Assembly (NCBI GenBank): GCA_000697475.1
Contig: JNEU01001016.1
Location: 29,715 to 93,714 of the forward strand
Reading direction: 5' to 3'
Source of the DNA: Lichtheimia corymbifera B2541
Taxonomy: Eukaryota > Mucoromycota > Mucoromycetes > Mucorales > Lichtheimiaceae
Length of the DNA stretch: 64,000 nt
Shown here: positions 50,201-64,000 of the stretch, piece after piece
Layout: each line of letters begins with the position of its first letter
Numbering within the stretch: position 1 is the stretch's first letter
Notes under the pieces: generated by a model
What the model saw: the letters and a program-made list of their open reading frames with translations, nothing else
Told to the model about the DNA's origin: nothing
Databases searched by the model: none
Translations under genes and position numbers: made by a program

Positions 50201-52944
50201 ATGTCTTCCGCCATTGCATCATCATCATCAGCCGCTACATATGATACGTCTGCATATCGATCGAGGAAACGACAAGGCCGACGGCATCAAAGCCCACGGT
50301 TGTTTCAAGTACGACTTGGTGACTACGTGCTGATGCATACATTGGGTGAAGGAGAATATGGCAAAGTCAAACTTGGTATCCATAGCAGCACTCGACAAGA
50401 GGTAGTATCATAGCGACTGTAAAGGAAGATGAAACGATCATCGTGATTTGATTCGCTCAAATAATAACATGTATGCAAAGGTTGCAGTCAAATTGATTCG
50501 CAAGGATACGGTTGGTGTATCAGAAACACGGCGAAGTCGAGTAGAAAGAGAAATTCACGCGCTGCGGGTAACGTGTAATATGCTTTTTTTTCATATGCAC
50601 GCGTATATCTCATGTATAATGCATGACTTTTTGTAGACGCTCAAACATCCAAACATTGTCAAGCTGATTGATGTTGTGGAGACTGACAAATACATTGGGA
50701 TCATCCTTGAATATGCCTCTGGTGGTGAGCTCTTTGAATATATTCTTGCACATAGGATGATGAGTGAGGATGATGCACGTTGTCTTTTTGCCCAGCTTAT
50801 TAGTAGCGTCAATTACATGCATCACAAAAAGATTGTGCATCGTGATCTCAAATTGGTAAATATGCAGTTACGCCCTTCGCCCCCTTTTCCATCCCTTTCT
50901 TGTCATTTTCCCCACTTTTATTCTCTCTCTCTTGTTCTCCCTTCATTGACCTTCAAAATGTCAGTAGGAAAACTTGCTGTTGGACGCTAATCGTAATCTC
51001 CTTGTGACCGACTTTGGATTCGCCAATGAGTTTGTACGCGACAATCCCTTGATGGCGACCTCTTGTGGCTCCCCATGTTATGCAGCACCCGAACTCGTTG
51101 TCACTGATGGTGGATATGCAGGTCCTCTTGCTGATATTTGGTCATGTGGAGTGATTTTATATGCCATGTTATGTGGACACCTTCCTTTTGACGACGATCC
51201 AGATAATCCTGATGGCAACAATATCCATCGACTCTATCGATATATCTTGACTACACCTCTTACTTTTCCCAATCATGTCACTCCTGGTGCACGAGATCTC
51301 CTGCGTCAAATGCTCACTATTGATCCTTCCAAACGATGTTCATTGGATGCAATCATACACCACACCTGGTTGATACCTCACGACGACATCCTCAACCTGT
51401 CAGATGCAGCTTTGGAAACTCAAGCTTTCAAGACATTGGAGAAGATCAAACCACCTCTTGTACAGCAACGGTCGCCTAGGAAACACAAAATGGATGCAGA
51501 ACATATGGATACAAGTCATAAAGCATTTACAGTATCTGCTGGCACCACACGTCGTCGCGAACGGATATTGAGTTTCTTTACCAGCACTACTACTACTCCT
51601 ACGAAGGATGCTAATATGCAGCAACAATCATCGCCACAAGAGCCGTCGTCATCACAGCGAAAGCAACCGCAAACAAGATCAACAAGGGGTCGTGCAGCAT
51701 CATTATCATCATCATTAGTACCAGCTACTTTACGTTCAAAGTTGACAGGCAATATGAATCGTAAGACAGCACCACCTATGGAGAGGATCCAATACAACAG
51801 CAACACCGATGATCAACAAGATGATGAAGCAATCGCTCTACAACAAAACGTATTCAGCAGCAATAAGGGTCGCTCTCGTCCTCGGTTTTACAGCACTGTT
51901 GGACGACATGCAGCACGAAAGTTAGCGGTGGCTGCAGCTACAACAAGTCCATCACCACAACATGACGAATTTACTCCTTCAACTCAACAACAACAACACT
52001 ATCAAGCAAAGGCCGCTACAAGCAGCACAGGTGGTGGAAGCAAAGTCATTGCATGGATTAAAAGAAAGCGTCCAGGTGGAGGTGGAGGTATATAAAAAGT
52101 CAAGATTGGTTTATGAGAAACTTGTTGTGCTGATCAGTTTACTATCCTAACACGTGTAGGTACATTATCGGTGGCTGATCATCAACCATCGGCAGCAGCA
52201 ACAGCAGCAGCATCGACTAAGAATACTCCTGAATACGAGGAGAGATCAGCTATGGAATTACCATCGATAACAGCAGCAGCAGCGAATGAAAAGCAACCAG
52301 CAATAGCTGAATTGGAAGAATACAATTTACGCGTGCATTATGGTGCAGTGGACAAGGCCGCCCTCACCTCGTGTTCTCCTACAAAAGTGATGATTCAAGT
52401 CCGCCAGATTTTACATGCACTTGGTATTGAATGTGGTGACAGTTGTGGCCCTCCTGGCGATTTCAAGGTCAAATGCACGCGACGTGCAAAACGTGTCATC
52501 TATGCAGCACCAACTTTTATCACCCTTTTCCCTAATCCAGGTCGTCTATCAGCTACTTCTTCGGTGATCGATGACATTGATAATACATCCTCCTCGTCAC
52601 TTTATACCTTGTCCAGTTCAGTCAGTACAACAGCCAACGCTAGTGATAATGAAATCCATGGCAACCACAGTGCTCAGCAACGTGTCGTCCCTCAACAAAA
52701 GAATCACCCTATCTATGGAGACCCTGCAGTAGATGCTGGAGAAGAGATTCGATTTATGGTGGAAATATGCCAGTTACCCAACAACAACCATCATCGGATT
52801 ATCCATGTTCGAAGACTACGTGGCAACGTCTGGGCATTCAAATTCATTTACCACAAGTTTATGGACCTGTTAGAGGTGATGGGAACAACATCATCATCAT
52901 CATCAGCAAGATCAAATGAATCACTATCGTCACTAGCAACGTAG
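50201..52944 (+). CDS. KIN4-like Ser/Thr kinase with C-terminal KA1 domain
   Basis: Exons 50201-50401, 50481-50567, 50637-50855, 50968-52087 and 52160-52944 give 803 aa. The kinase domain is complete: glycine loop [11 protein letters not shown] (about 47-57), VAVKLI Lys, HRDLK (164-168), DFG (184), and activation loop [10 protein letters not shown] with upstream Thr, the pattern of LKB1-activated CAMK kinases related to Kin4/Frk1. [17 protein letters not shown] follows. A disordered middle separates it from a C-terminal KA1-like module. Its lead-in ([25 protein letters not shown]) and hydrophobic end ([17 protein letters not shown]) are typical for membrane/lipid binding. Kin4 relatives act in spindle-position and growth control. 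Intron 3 (50856-50967) is pyrimidine-rich and 112 nt. Exact orthology (Kin4, Kin1/2 or another) is not settled. Confidence 0.9.
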
Positions 52945-53544
52945 CACAATGATATGGGGTTTAGCGTGTATGTAGAAGAGGAGAGACTCAGCAATATACA
53001 AAACATTTGCGCCAATGGTGGCGGGCAACATTCTTCCATTCTATCGGGTTGTGTGTGAATGCAGTGTGACATGCACAGGCCATGGTTGCACGTGTGTCCC
53101 ATTGCCGATCATTACTTTATCACGCCACTTTGGTCATGCTATGTGCATTAACAGAAAGAGAAAGAGAGAAAGAAAACAAAACATATATGTATTACTCAGC
53201 TGATGTATATGTATAACAAGTGTGGTTCTATGACAAAAAGTAACAAGGTGGTGGAGATGGTGTTGTATGACGAAAAAATAGATCGGAAGGGAAAGTAGGG
53301 AAAACGAGGGAGAGATTGAGAGAGGATTTGTTTGTGTGAGTGAGAGAAAAAGATGGGCAGCACGCTGAACCTCTTTCTTTTTCTTCTCGTGAGAGGGGGG
53401 ATATATGCACAATTAACGGTGGTGGAGAATGTGGTTGAAATGATAAAAAAAGGACAGCAGATCGATATGAAGGAAAGTTGTTATGTCGAAAAGAGGAATA
53501 TGGTATATATAAAAGACATAAGGCTGGTTGCTCGCTGTATCGAA
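52945..53544. other. Convergent spacer downstream of the kinase
   Basis: About 600 nt with GA-rich and AT-rich tracts (for example 53150-53180 and 53280-53360). No gene was supported. Confidence 0.55.
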
Positions 53545-53820
53545 TTAGATTGCAAGAGTTGCTCGCTGGTTCTCCAAAACTTCTTCGGTTCTGCACATGA
53601 AGCTGAGAATATCGTCCAATTCGTCACGTGGTGGTTCAGCGTCTTGATTAATAAGTCGACAACTTTGAAGACGATCGACCTTGTTCAATAGACCAGCCAT
53701 GAACAAATCTCGTTCTTTGTCGGGGGAAAGTTGAAAACGTTGTCGAGCAAAGCATGGTCGCTGCAAAGACTTTGCCAGCAAGTCAGTGAGCGATTTTCTT
53801 TCCCGAGCGAGTTCAGCCAT
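53545..53820 (-). CDS. Small conserved-looking protein of unknown function
   Basis: Single-exon frame of 91 aa beginning MAELARERKSLTDLLAKSL. It is rich in Leu, Arg, Glu and Asp and predicted almost fully helical, with a central KERDLFMAGLLNKVDRL and an acidic LDDILSFM segment. Composition is protein-like and there is no low complexity. No domain was recognised. It could be a small subunit of a larger complex. A short AT-rich promoter-like region lies upstream. Confidence 0.55.
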   Translation of the reverse strand: MAELARERKSLTDLLAKSLQRPCFARQRFQLSPDKERDLFMAGLLNKVDRLQSCRLINQDAEPPRDELDDILSFMCRTEEVLENQRATLAI

Positions 53821-57704
<3,884 letters not shown>

Positions 57705-57864
57705 AGGCTGCAAAGTAGTTATCCCTCGTGTAAATAGTGAAGCTTCTTTTTGGAACAATGATATATCAATGGAAAGATGATACAAATGTCTTTTATATCT
57801 ATTGAGTAATGCGAGACAATGGGATATGGAATGAGGAGGAAACGATATACAATGAATTATTTGT

Positions 57865-58744
57865 CTAGAACAGAGCTATCTTGGTTTGCTTTTCTTGTGC
57901 TCTTGGTGCAACGTATGTACCCAAGAAAGAATATAAATCACCTCTGACTGCATCGTTCTCGAACACATTGAATTGCTTTGCATTCTTTTCCGTATCCACG
58001 ACTACCAACTCCAAGGCATCCAATTTCAAATGACCTAGACCAATAACCTGGTTACTACTTTGTCCCCGATTGGAATAGAGAACCATCTTTCTTACCTTGT
58101 TCCACTAAAAGTTTGATGCGGTTAGGGGTACCAACACCAATATGAATCGGTTGTCTGTTGAGGAAATCCACTTGTTCTTCCACCTTTAGATGCTTTGCAA
58201 ACAGCTTGGCAATCTTGTGTGTTTCGCTTTGGAGTGGTTTTAAAGCACGAGCAAGGTCGGCAGCACGGACAGCCGCATGTGTCAGAACAAGTACCATTGG
58301 AGTTGCCTTGGCTTCAGGTGCTTTGATCAATTTACTGTGTCGCATCACGCCAAACTTGACATAATTGGGTAGCGTATCAAGTGTATGTTCAGATTGCTTA
58401 AAGTTGTCGTTATTGACAAACTGGGTCTCCGGTAGCATTTGCTCGTCAAGCTCGATAGTCGATAACTTTGAAAGTGCCAATCGCTGTCGATCGTGTACAT
58501 AGGCACATTGCGTTGCTGGATCCGATTTGAAAATATGAACAATGTCGTTGAAAGGATCTTGTCGTGCACGCTTTCGTTTAGCCTTTTCCTTCTTAGCTTT
58601 CCGCTTCTTTGACGTTTTGCTTGGTGTTGTTGTTGTTTGCTGTTCTGCCTCCTCTTCCTCTTCCTCTGATGCTGAAGCAGCTACGAGATCGTCTTCGTAA
58701 AAGTCGTCCTCAAGTGCATCGCCAGAAATCGGTTTGTCTGTCAT
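57865..58744 (-). CDS. CMS1: CMS1-like small-subunit processome protein
   Basis: Exons 58744-58096 and 58034-57865 give 272 aa. The N-terminus is acidic (DALEDDFYEDD, Glu run), followed by a strongly basic nuclear-type segment (KKRKAKKEKAKRKRAR). The rest matches the CMS1 family, a degenerate DEAD-box-helicase-like fold: MVLVLTHAAVRAADLARAL, KLFAKHLKVEEQ, IHIGVGTPNRIKLL (a motif Ib-like TPNR) and LELVVVD. CMS1 is found with 90S pre-ribosomes and is thought to act in 18S rRNA maturation in the nucleolus. The intron (58095-58035) follows phase 1. It is convergent with PAB1, 160 nt apart. Confidence 0.88.
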
Positions 58745-59057
58745 TGTACGATCGTGAAAAGGGAAGAGAAAAATATTTCAATTTTCGGTCCGCATTCTGT
58801 TTCCATGTTGCATCTCCATGACACCGTTGTATCCATAGCAATATGATCCCTCTTTCTCAATTCTCAAAGGTGGCCGAATATATGTGTATCCATTATCATC
58901 GTAAACACTATGCACGATCGGGCGTTAGTCTACCCCTACTCCTTTCAGGCGTTTAACGAGTCTGATCTATAGATAATACACCCCTGAATCTTGCATTGCA
59001 TATATAAAGCAGACATCCTCATCTTTTCTCTTTTGCATTCTTATTACTCTTTTCACA
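58745..59057. other. Divergent promoter of CMS1 and the sulfatase
   Basis: About 310 nt. A TATATAAA box near 59000 lies about 58 nt upstream of the sulfatase start and is a good TATA candidate for it. Confidence 0.6.
59000..59008 (+). promoter_or_regulatory. Probable TATA box of the sulfatase gene
   Basis: A TATATAAA run about 50-58 nt before the sulfatase ATG, in a short divergent promoter. Position and sequence fit a TATA element; no experimental support. Confidence 0.5.
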
Positions 59058-61861
59058 ATGACGTTCTTTCTATGGATATGTTCTTTGCTTTTTATTCCAT
59101 TGCTTGTAACCTATGGGTCGCCAACCACTGAAAAGCCAAATATCTTGTTCATATTCACCGATGACCAGGATCAAACGCTAGGATCACTCGATTTTATGCC
59201 AAGGTTACAAAAACACCTTGTTAAAGAAGGTACAATTCATAGAAACCATTTCGCTACAATTGCCCTTTGTTGCCCAAGTCGTGTTGGGCTCTTGAGAGGT
59301 CAATATGCCCACAATACAAAGTAAGAATATCCATCTCACATTATATCATCCCGAACGCCTCACCAAGCTTGCATTTAGCATCACTGATGTAATGCTCCCT
59401 TATGGGGGTTACGATCGGTTTAACGATTTGAAACTTGGCAATGATTACTTGCCAATATGGATGCAAAAGGTATGTACACTTTTGTGGAACCTAAGAATTG
59501 CTCACTAACATATAAGCAAGAAAGGCTGGCTACTCCACACACTATATAGGCAAACTAATGAATGATTATACGGTGACAAACTACAACAAGCCAACACCAG
59601 CAGGGTAAGCAATCATCCATGTGGTCTTAAACATGCATTAAACAAGGATCGGTAGATTTGATTATCAGGGTATGCACACACATACCTTTTGACGAATAGC
59701 CAACGATAATCCTCACCCTGCAGTTCTTTTCCATAGACCAGCTGGTGGATCCATACACATACATTTATAACACCCCTGTGTTTTCCAAAGATGGGAACGC
59801 TCCTGTTTACTATCGAGATATGTATCAGACGGATGTAATCCACCGAAAGGCATTAGCAGTACTGGAAAGCCAACGAGGCGTAGACAAGCCATTCTTTCTC
59901 TGGGGTATATACGATGACTATAAACATCACTCGCATACGCATACAGTAAAGCTGATAAATCCATTAAATTTTACACAGTGGCTCCTACGGCACCTCATGG
60001 CCAATTTCATTTTAGGAGAGATAATGGGATAACCACGGTTGTCAAAACCGAGCCACCTGAACCTGCAGCTCGGCATTTTCATATGTTCAAGGATGCTAAA
60101 GGTAGGTATAGTAGAGAACGATGGTCGCGTACGTGACATTGATGTCTGCATTCTACTCATGGTTTGATACGTGTGTATAGTACCTCGCAATCCCAACTTC
60201 AACCCTGACAAGTTGACAAAAACTGCATCTTACTGGAAACGTATGCATCTACTCAATCAGACCGAAATTGATCGAGTGGATCGTGTATATCAAAAACGGC
60301 TCCAATCGTTGCAATCCGTGGACGAAATGATTGAATCTTTGGTGAAAGAGCTTGATGCCCAAGGAAAGCTCAACAACACGTATATCTTTTATAGCTCAGA
60401 CAATGGGTACCATGGTGAATGGAAAGGGCACATGGCTATTTGTTCCACTTTATTCATGCATCATTGGTTACACAGATTTCATCTTGGCCAGCATCGTGCC
60501 TTTGCAGGTAAAGGGACCAATATTGAAGACGATATCAGGCAAGTTGCATCATCATTCTCATCAAAAAAAAAAAAGCTAAAACAAAAACTCAACCACCTAT
60601 CATTATAGTGTGCCTTTCATTGTTCGGGGACCAGGTGTTAGGCGAGGCCATGTCAGCCACGTGGTGAGCTCGCATAACGACCTTGCATCGACATTTTTAG
60701 CACTTGCTCATGAGGATGAGCTCATACCTGAATGGGTTGATGGTGGTGTCATGCCTTTGACGCCAGCATTAGAGAACCATCCCAAACAAGCACCCAAGGA
60801 AAGCTTTGCGGTGGAGTTTTGGTCCAAAGGTTATCTATCGTAAGTGAATCATTGTTGGGCTGCTCAAAAGAGCTACATCTCAAAAATATTTTACATAGAG
60901 AGTGAGTTGAAGACGTTGTATTCAATGCTGATAATATGCCTCTGAAAGTTCTCATTACATTATTGAGCACAGATTCGTACCGCCACCTGAAGGAAGGTTT
61001 CGTGGGGGTGGCACGTATAAAACTCTTCGGCTCATCTCTCCAGAATATAACTGTAAGTCTCCAACCGTTGGTAGATCCAAAAAAGAAGATAACCTGATTC
61101 ATATAGTAAAATATGCTGTTTGGTGTACGGGGGAGCACGAGCTGTACGACCTAAATGCAGATCCATTCGAGACCAGTAATCTATTTGAGACACCGGAGCA
61201 GCAATCCAATGCCACCATGATACGCTTGACAAACCGCCTGGATGCTCTTTTATATGTTCTCAAGTCCTGTTGTGGTCCCACATGTCGAGATCCGTGGTCA
61301 GCATTACATGGGGAGGATACGCTGGTGAAATCGCTTGCTGACGCTTTGCATCCAAAGGTAGATATTGCATTGGCGTTCGATGTAGACATTGTTGTATCAT
61401 TTAAAGTTGGATGGGCTGATATTTTATACTTGCCTCTTGAGTAGCATGATGCCTTTTACAAGCAATTTATCCGCGTCGGTTTCAATGAATGCCTTGGCTA
61501 CTTTTCGATAGCCAACGAAGAAATGCACCAATCGCCTTATGACATGAAGAATGCTTTCAAAGTGCCTGCATCGAATCATGACATATGCCCGATACACCCA
61601 GAAGATGGATCTCGATCTTCTTTGACCAAGCGAGATAATTTATTCAAACAAGATCCCATGAGACAAACACTCAACAATCATATATCTTCTGACGAGGTCT
61701 ATGATCTTTTCCATTTAATACCCCAGCCATCAGCACCAGTTGGCCTTAACGTACCCACGGCAGATGAATTGGATGGTTGCTCCCAACCTGTGCCTCAGGA
61801 ATTACTAGAAAAGCAAGTTGAGTGGCATCGTTACGGTTTTTATAACGCACACGGAAACTAG
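59058..61861 (+). CDS. Secreted fungal arylsulfatase (formylglycine sulfatase)
   Basis: Exons: 59058-59320, 59379-59469, 59525-59604, 59669 (1 nt), 59724-59904, 59979-60101, 60181-60406, 60476-60538, 60609-60839, 60899-60901 (3 nt, optional), 60973-61052, 61107-61357 and 61445-61861. They give 669 aa. A signal peptide (1 to about 20) leads to DDQD metal ligands (35-38). The active-site motif CCPSRVGLLRG puts the formylglycine Cys at 71. Other conserved parts are YIGKLMNDY, KPTPAG, APTAPHGQF, FYSSDNGFHLGQHR, VPFIVRGPG, WCTGEHELYDL and the Cys-rich KSCCGPTCRDPW. The enzyme should cleave sulfate esters outside the cell. The intron after 60538 has a GC donor. Without the 1-nt exon the frame breaks after PAG, so either that exon is real, a weaker upstream donor is used, or the gene carries a frameshift. 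Confidence 0.85.
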
Positions 61862-62317
61862 ATTTCTCAAATAAAAGAAGACTAGCTCACTTCGCTTGTA
61901 GACTTTGGATTCTCCTTAAACGACTTAATACAACCTATGAAGTGGTGGCTTCATAATAGGGGCACGAGTTGAAGGGTCCGAACCTATTGAAGGAGACATG
62001 CATGATGAATCCTTACCCTGCCTGCCTATAGTAAGGTCCGCGTATGATAATCGTAAGGAATCTTTTCCAAGCTAACCATGACTTGGTAAATAAGCTAGAA
62101 ATGATCAGTGCATCCCGCAAGTACTTTGTGTGCAAGTATATGAGGGGCAATGGTATTGTTTATCTCAAGGGTTCGTATTCATAAAGGCTATACATATAAT
62201 GCAAGATAGGTACAATTGTTTATATGGGTTTATTATCTTTGAATATACAAGCGTCTATTTAAACCTATGTGTAATCCTGAGAATACCACAGCTATCATCC
62301 ATTACCAGCATTCGAAA
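61862..62317. other. Intergenic downstream of the sulfatase
   Basis: AT-rich sequence with TATA-like stretches near 62218-62262. Nothing coding was supported. Confidence 0.5.
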
Positions 62318-62727
62318 ATGGAAGCGTTGACGAAAGAACAAAAGCGTCTCGATACAATGGGTGTGGATGATCCAATCTCACTTTTCCGCCCTTCAAATTT
62401 CTATCCTTCCTTTCATTCCAGAAACCAACCAGTGGATCACAGTGAGTCAGTGGGTATCTTTATGTCATTGTATTCTTGATTGCTGCGGTCGTAAGCATCT
62501 TTATTCATGATTGCTGTGTGTGCCTTGACTCGTTCTTCAAGATATAAGCCCTCTCATCCATGATAATCCTCTGCAGCATCCAGGTAACATGGCCAATCCT
62601 TGCTGCTGACGAGGTACAGTAACCAACACAAATTCCAGAATCACCTATCACTGTCTTTGATTGCATCCACCTATCCATTCATAACCATTGCAAGTCCCAA
62701 AATGTTGATAGAAAAAAACTCCATTGA
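62318..62727 (+). CDS. Candidate small three-exon gene of unknown function
   Basis: Weak candidate. Exon 62318-62441 starts at ATG and reads MEALTKEQKRLDTMG... with a GTGAGT donor. Exon 62542-62583 continues as NISPLIHDNPLQHP. Exon 62639-62727 reads ESPITVFDCIHLS and stops. Phases agree and total 84 aa. TATA-like sequence lies 60-100 nt upstream. The first intron is 100 nt, the second 55 nt. No family was recognised; it may be a fragment of a former gene, as it sits next to repeats. Confidence 0.3.
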
Positions 62728-62963
62728 TCGTTTCCTTTTCATTCAGCTGTTGGTCAATCACTTGCTTGGTCATTTTCTCTCACAGTTCAACGAAGTGGAG
62801 AATGCTTGTAACGTGAAGTGAGGTTGATGGCTCAAATGGCATCACCAATAGGGATACCGTGTGTATTGGATCATGTTGCTATGCGTAAATAAAACTGGGT
62901 CTATACAATGGCTATCTGTTGTCCATGTGGGAATGGCTGCAAGATAAGTTGCTGCAAGTAACT
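62728..62963. other. Intergenic, no gene seen
   Basis: Short AT-rich stretch between the candidate gene and the repeats. One plus-strand open frame overlaps here without a start or domain that I could support. Confidence 0.45.
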
Positions 62964-63175
62964 TGAGACAATGGAGTAGAGAGTTTGATGAGAGCAACAG
63001 CTGCTACGTTCGGTTGAAACAGAGAAGCGTACAAGAGCATGTGTTGTAGTAGAGTGACAAGGCTGTGAACGCTGTTTGATACAATGGAGTAAAGACATTG
63101 CTAATAGCAACTGCTGGAATGAATGCTGTTACGATTGGTTGTGGCAGAAGAGTGTACAAGAGAACGTGCACTGTC
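62964..63175. repeat. Diverged direct repeat, two copies 113 nt apart
   Basis: Copy A (about 62964-63052) and copy B (about 63078-63175) share ACAATGGAGTA, an AGCAAC core, a TTACG/CTACG-GTT segment and a GCGTACAAGAG-like end. They align over about 90 nt with many differences. Confidence 0.6.
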
Positions 63176-63408
63176 AAGGAATGCGGGTGCTGTAGTAGGC
63201 AGTGTCCACGCCATGGACTTGCCATTCAGTCAAAGACATTCGGATCAAGGCAGTTGCAGGATCGACATGATGGGTTGAAGCAAGACAATCGTACGCAGGT
63301 TATAGTTGTACTTGAATGCATCAACAGTTGAGAATGGGAGTGGAAGAGGTGGAAATTAAATCTGTCAGGCAGTCAGACATATCCATATACACTGATATCA
63401 ATGCATGA

Positions 63409-64000
63409 TATTGGGATTGCCTGTCACGAATCTCAAACTTCCACACAATATGCTCTAGGACATGCTGAACAACTTTGTATTAATAAAGAACCCACACTTC
63501 ATTTGAGAATTTCGAAAGGGAGAGCATAATGTGGGGTTTACTATGATGGGCGGAAATTGGGAAAGCGCCGGATTTATGAAAAAGTCAATTACTATGTAGG
63601 TAATTGGGATTCCCCATTTCGCACTTGAAACTTGGTCAGAAGGTTCTCTGGGACATGCTGATCAATTTCATTCATTTAAAAACCGCATGGTTCATTATAA
63701 ACATTTTGAATGCCGGCCAGCCCAAAATGTAGGAGAAAGTAGGGTAGACGCTCCTGTTCCCCGAGACTGCCCACCTCGAACCTGAAACTTTCACACAACA
63801 CCCTTTCGACCACGCCGAGGAATTTCGTTCTCATAAAGACCCCAGCGTTCATTATGAAAACCTTGAATGTGGGAGAGACGACGAATGGATGAAAACATAA
63901 ACGGCCGTGCGCGCCGATATTGCTGGTGGGGACGTCGAAACTTGGTCAGGAGGTGCTCTCGGTCATGCTGATCAATATCGTTCTCATAAAGCCTCTACAC
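63409..64000. repeat. Diverged tandem repeats of about 150-190 nt, running off the window
   Basis: Four related units with an AAACTT anchor at about 63434, 63627, 63785 and 63937. Each is followed by a TGCTGATCAA/TGCTGAACAA-like core and, in three complete units, a CATTAT...TTGAATG-like end. Units 2 and 4 are most alike. On the minus strand the core of units 2 and 4 reads a short shared peptide (IDQH...LLTKF), so the array may derive from a coding repeat. Confidence 0.65.

Noticed and set aside
63409..64000. Terminal repeats as a CRISPR array or transposon end
   Set aside because: Units are long, diverged and without uniform spacers. No inverted termini, target duplication or transposase was seen.

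Overview
The window is nuclear DNA of a filamentous fungus. Genes are dense, most carry many introns, and nearly every intron is 50-90 nt with GT...AG ends and a CTAA/CTGA-type branch site. Housekeeping proteins are fungal in type: GPI-anchored GH72 glucanosyltransferase with an X8 domain, Pho80-type cyclin, KIN4-like kinase, Seb1/Nrd1, DUF3684. Base composition, intron density and the style of the proteins suggest an early-diverging lineage, most likely Mucoromycota (Mucorales-like). That placement is inference; no rRNA or other lineage marker is present. No tRNA, rRNA, CRISPR array or complete transposon was found.

Layout. 1-3.8 kb: 3' part of a DUF3684 giant protein ending in an HExxH metalloprotease-like motif. 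4.0-5.7 kb (minus): orphan seven-membrane-span protein. 6.3-14.0 kb (minus): SEN1 helicase in 14 exons. 15.2-16.2 kb: prohibitin-2. 16.5-17.8 kb (minus): secreted ureohydrolase. 17.9-22.5 kb (minus): YTH1/CPSF30 and the PP4 regulatory subunit PSY2/SMEK. 23.2-25.3 kb: UBXN4-like protein. 25.5-26.3 kb (minus): histone H1. 27.2-31.8 kb: SEB1/NRD1-like termination factor. 32.3-45.7 kb: a block of minus-strand genes (RPP1, small zinc-ribbon protein, TANGO2, UMP kinase, Pcl-type cyclin, LUC7, SND1), broken only by one weak plus-strand candidate. 46.2-52.9 kb: C2 protein, GAS1, KIN4-like kinase. 53.5-58.7 kb: small unknown protein, PAB1, CMS1. 59.1-61.9 kb: secreted arylsulfatase. 61.9-64.0 kb: gene-poor end with diverged tandem repeats and one weak small-gene candidate.

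Many genes act on RNA: SEN1 and SEB1/NRD1 (Pol II termination), YTH1 (3' end formation), PAB1 (poly(A) tail), LUC7 (U1 snRNP), SND1 (RNA turnover), RPP1 and CMS1 (ribosome). They are not an operon, and the grouping may be chance.

All gene models were spliced by hand from the sequence. Reading phase was checked at every exon junction, and each complete model has a coding length divisible by three. The most unusual signals are in gene structure: probable micro-exons of 1, 3, 4, 14, 14 and 19 nt, three GC-AG introns, and three introns of 57-60 nt that are multiples of three with no in-frame stop, two of which would insert hydrophobic segments if retained.
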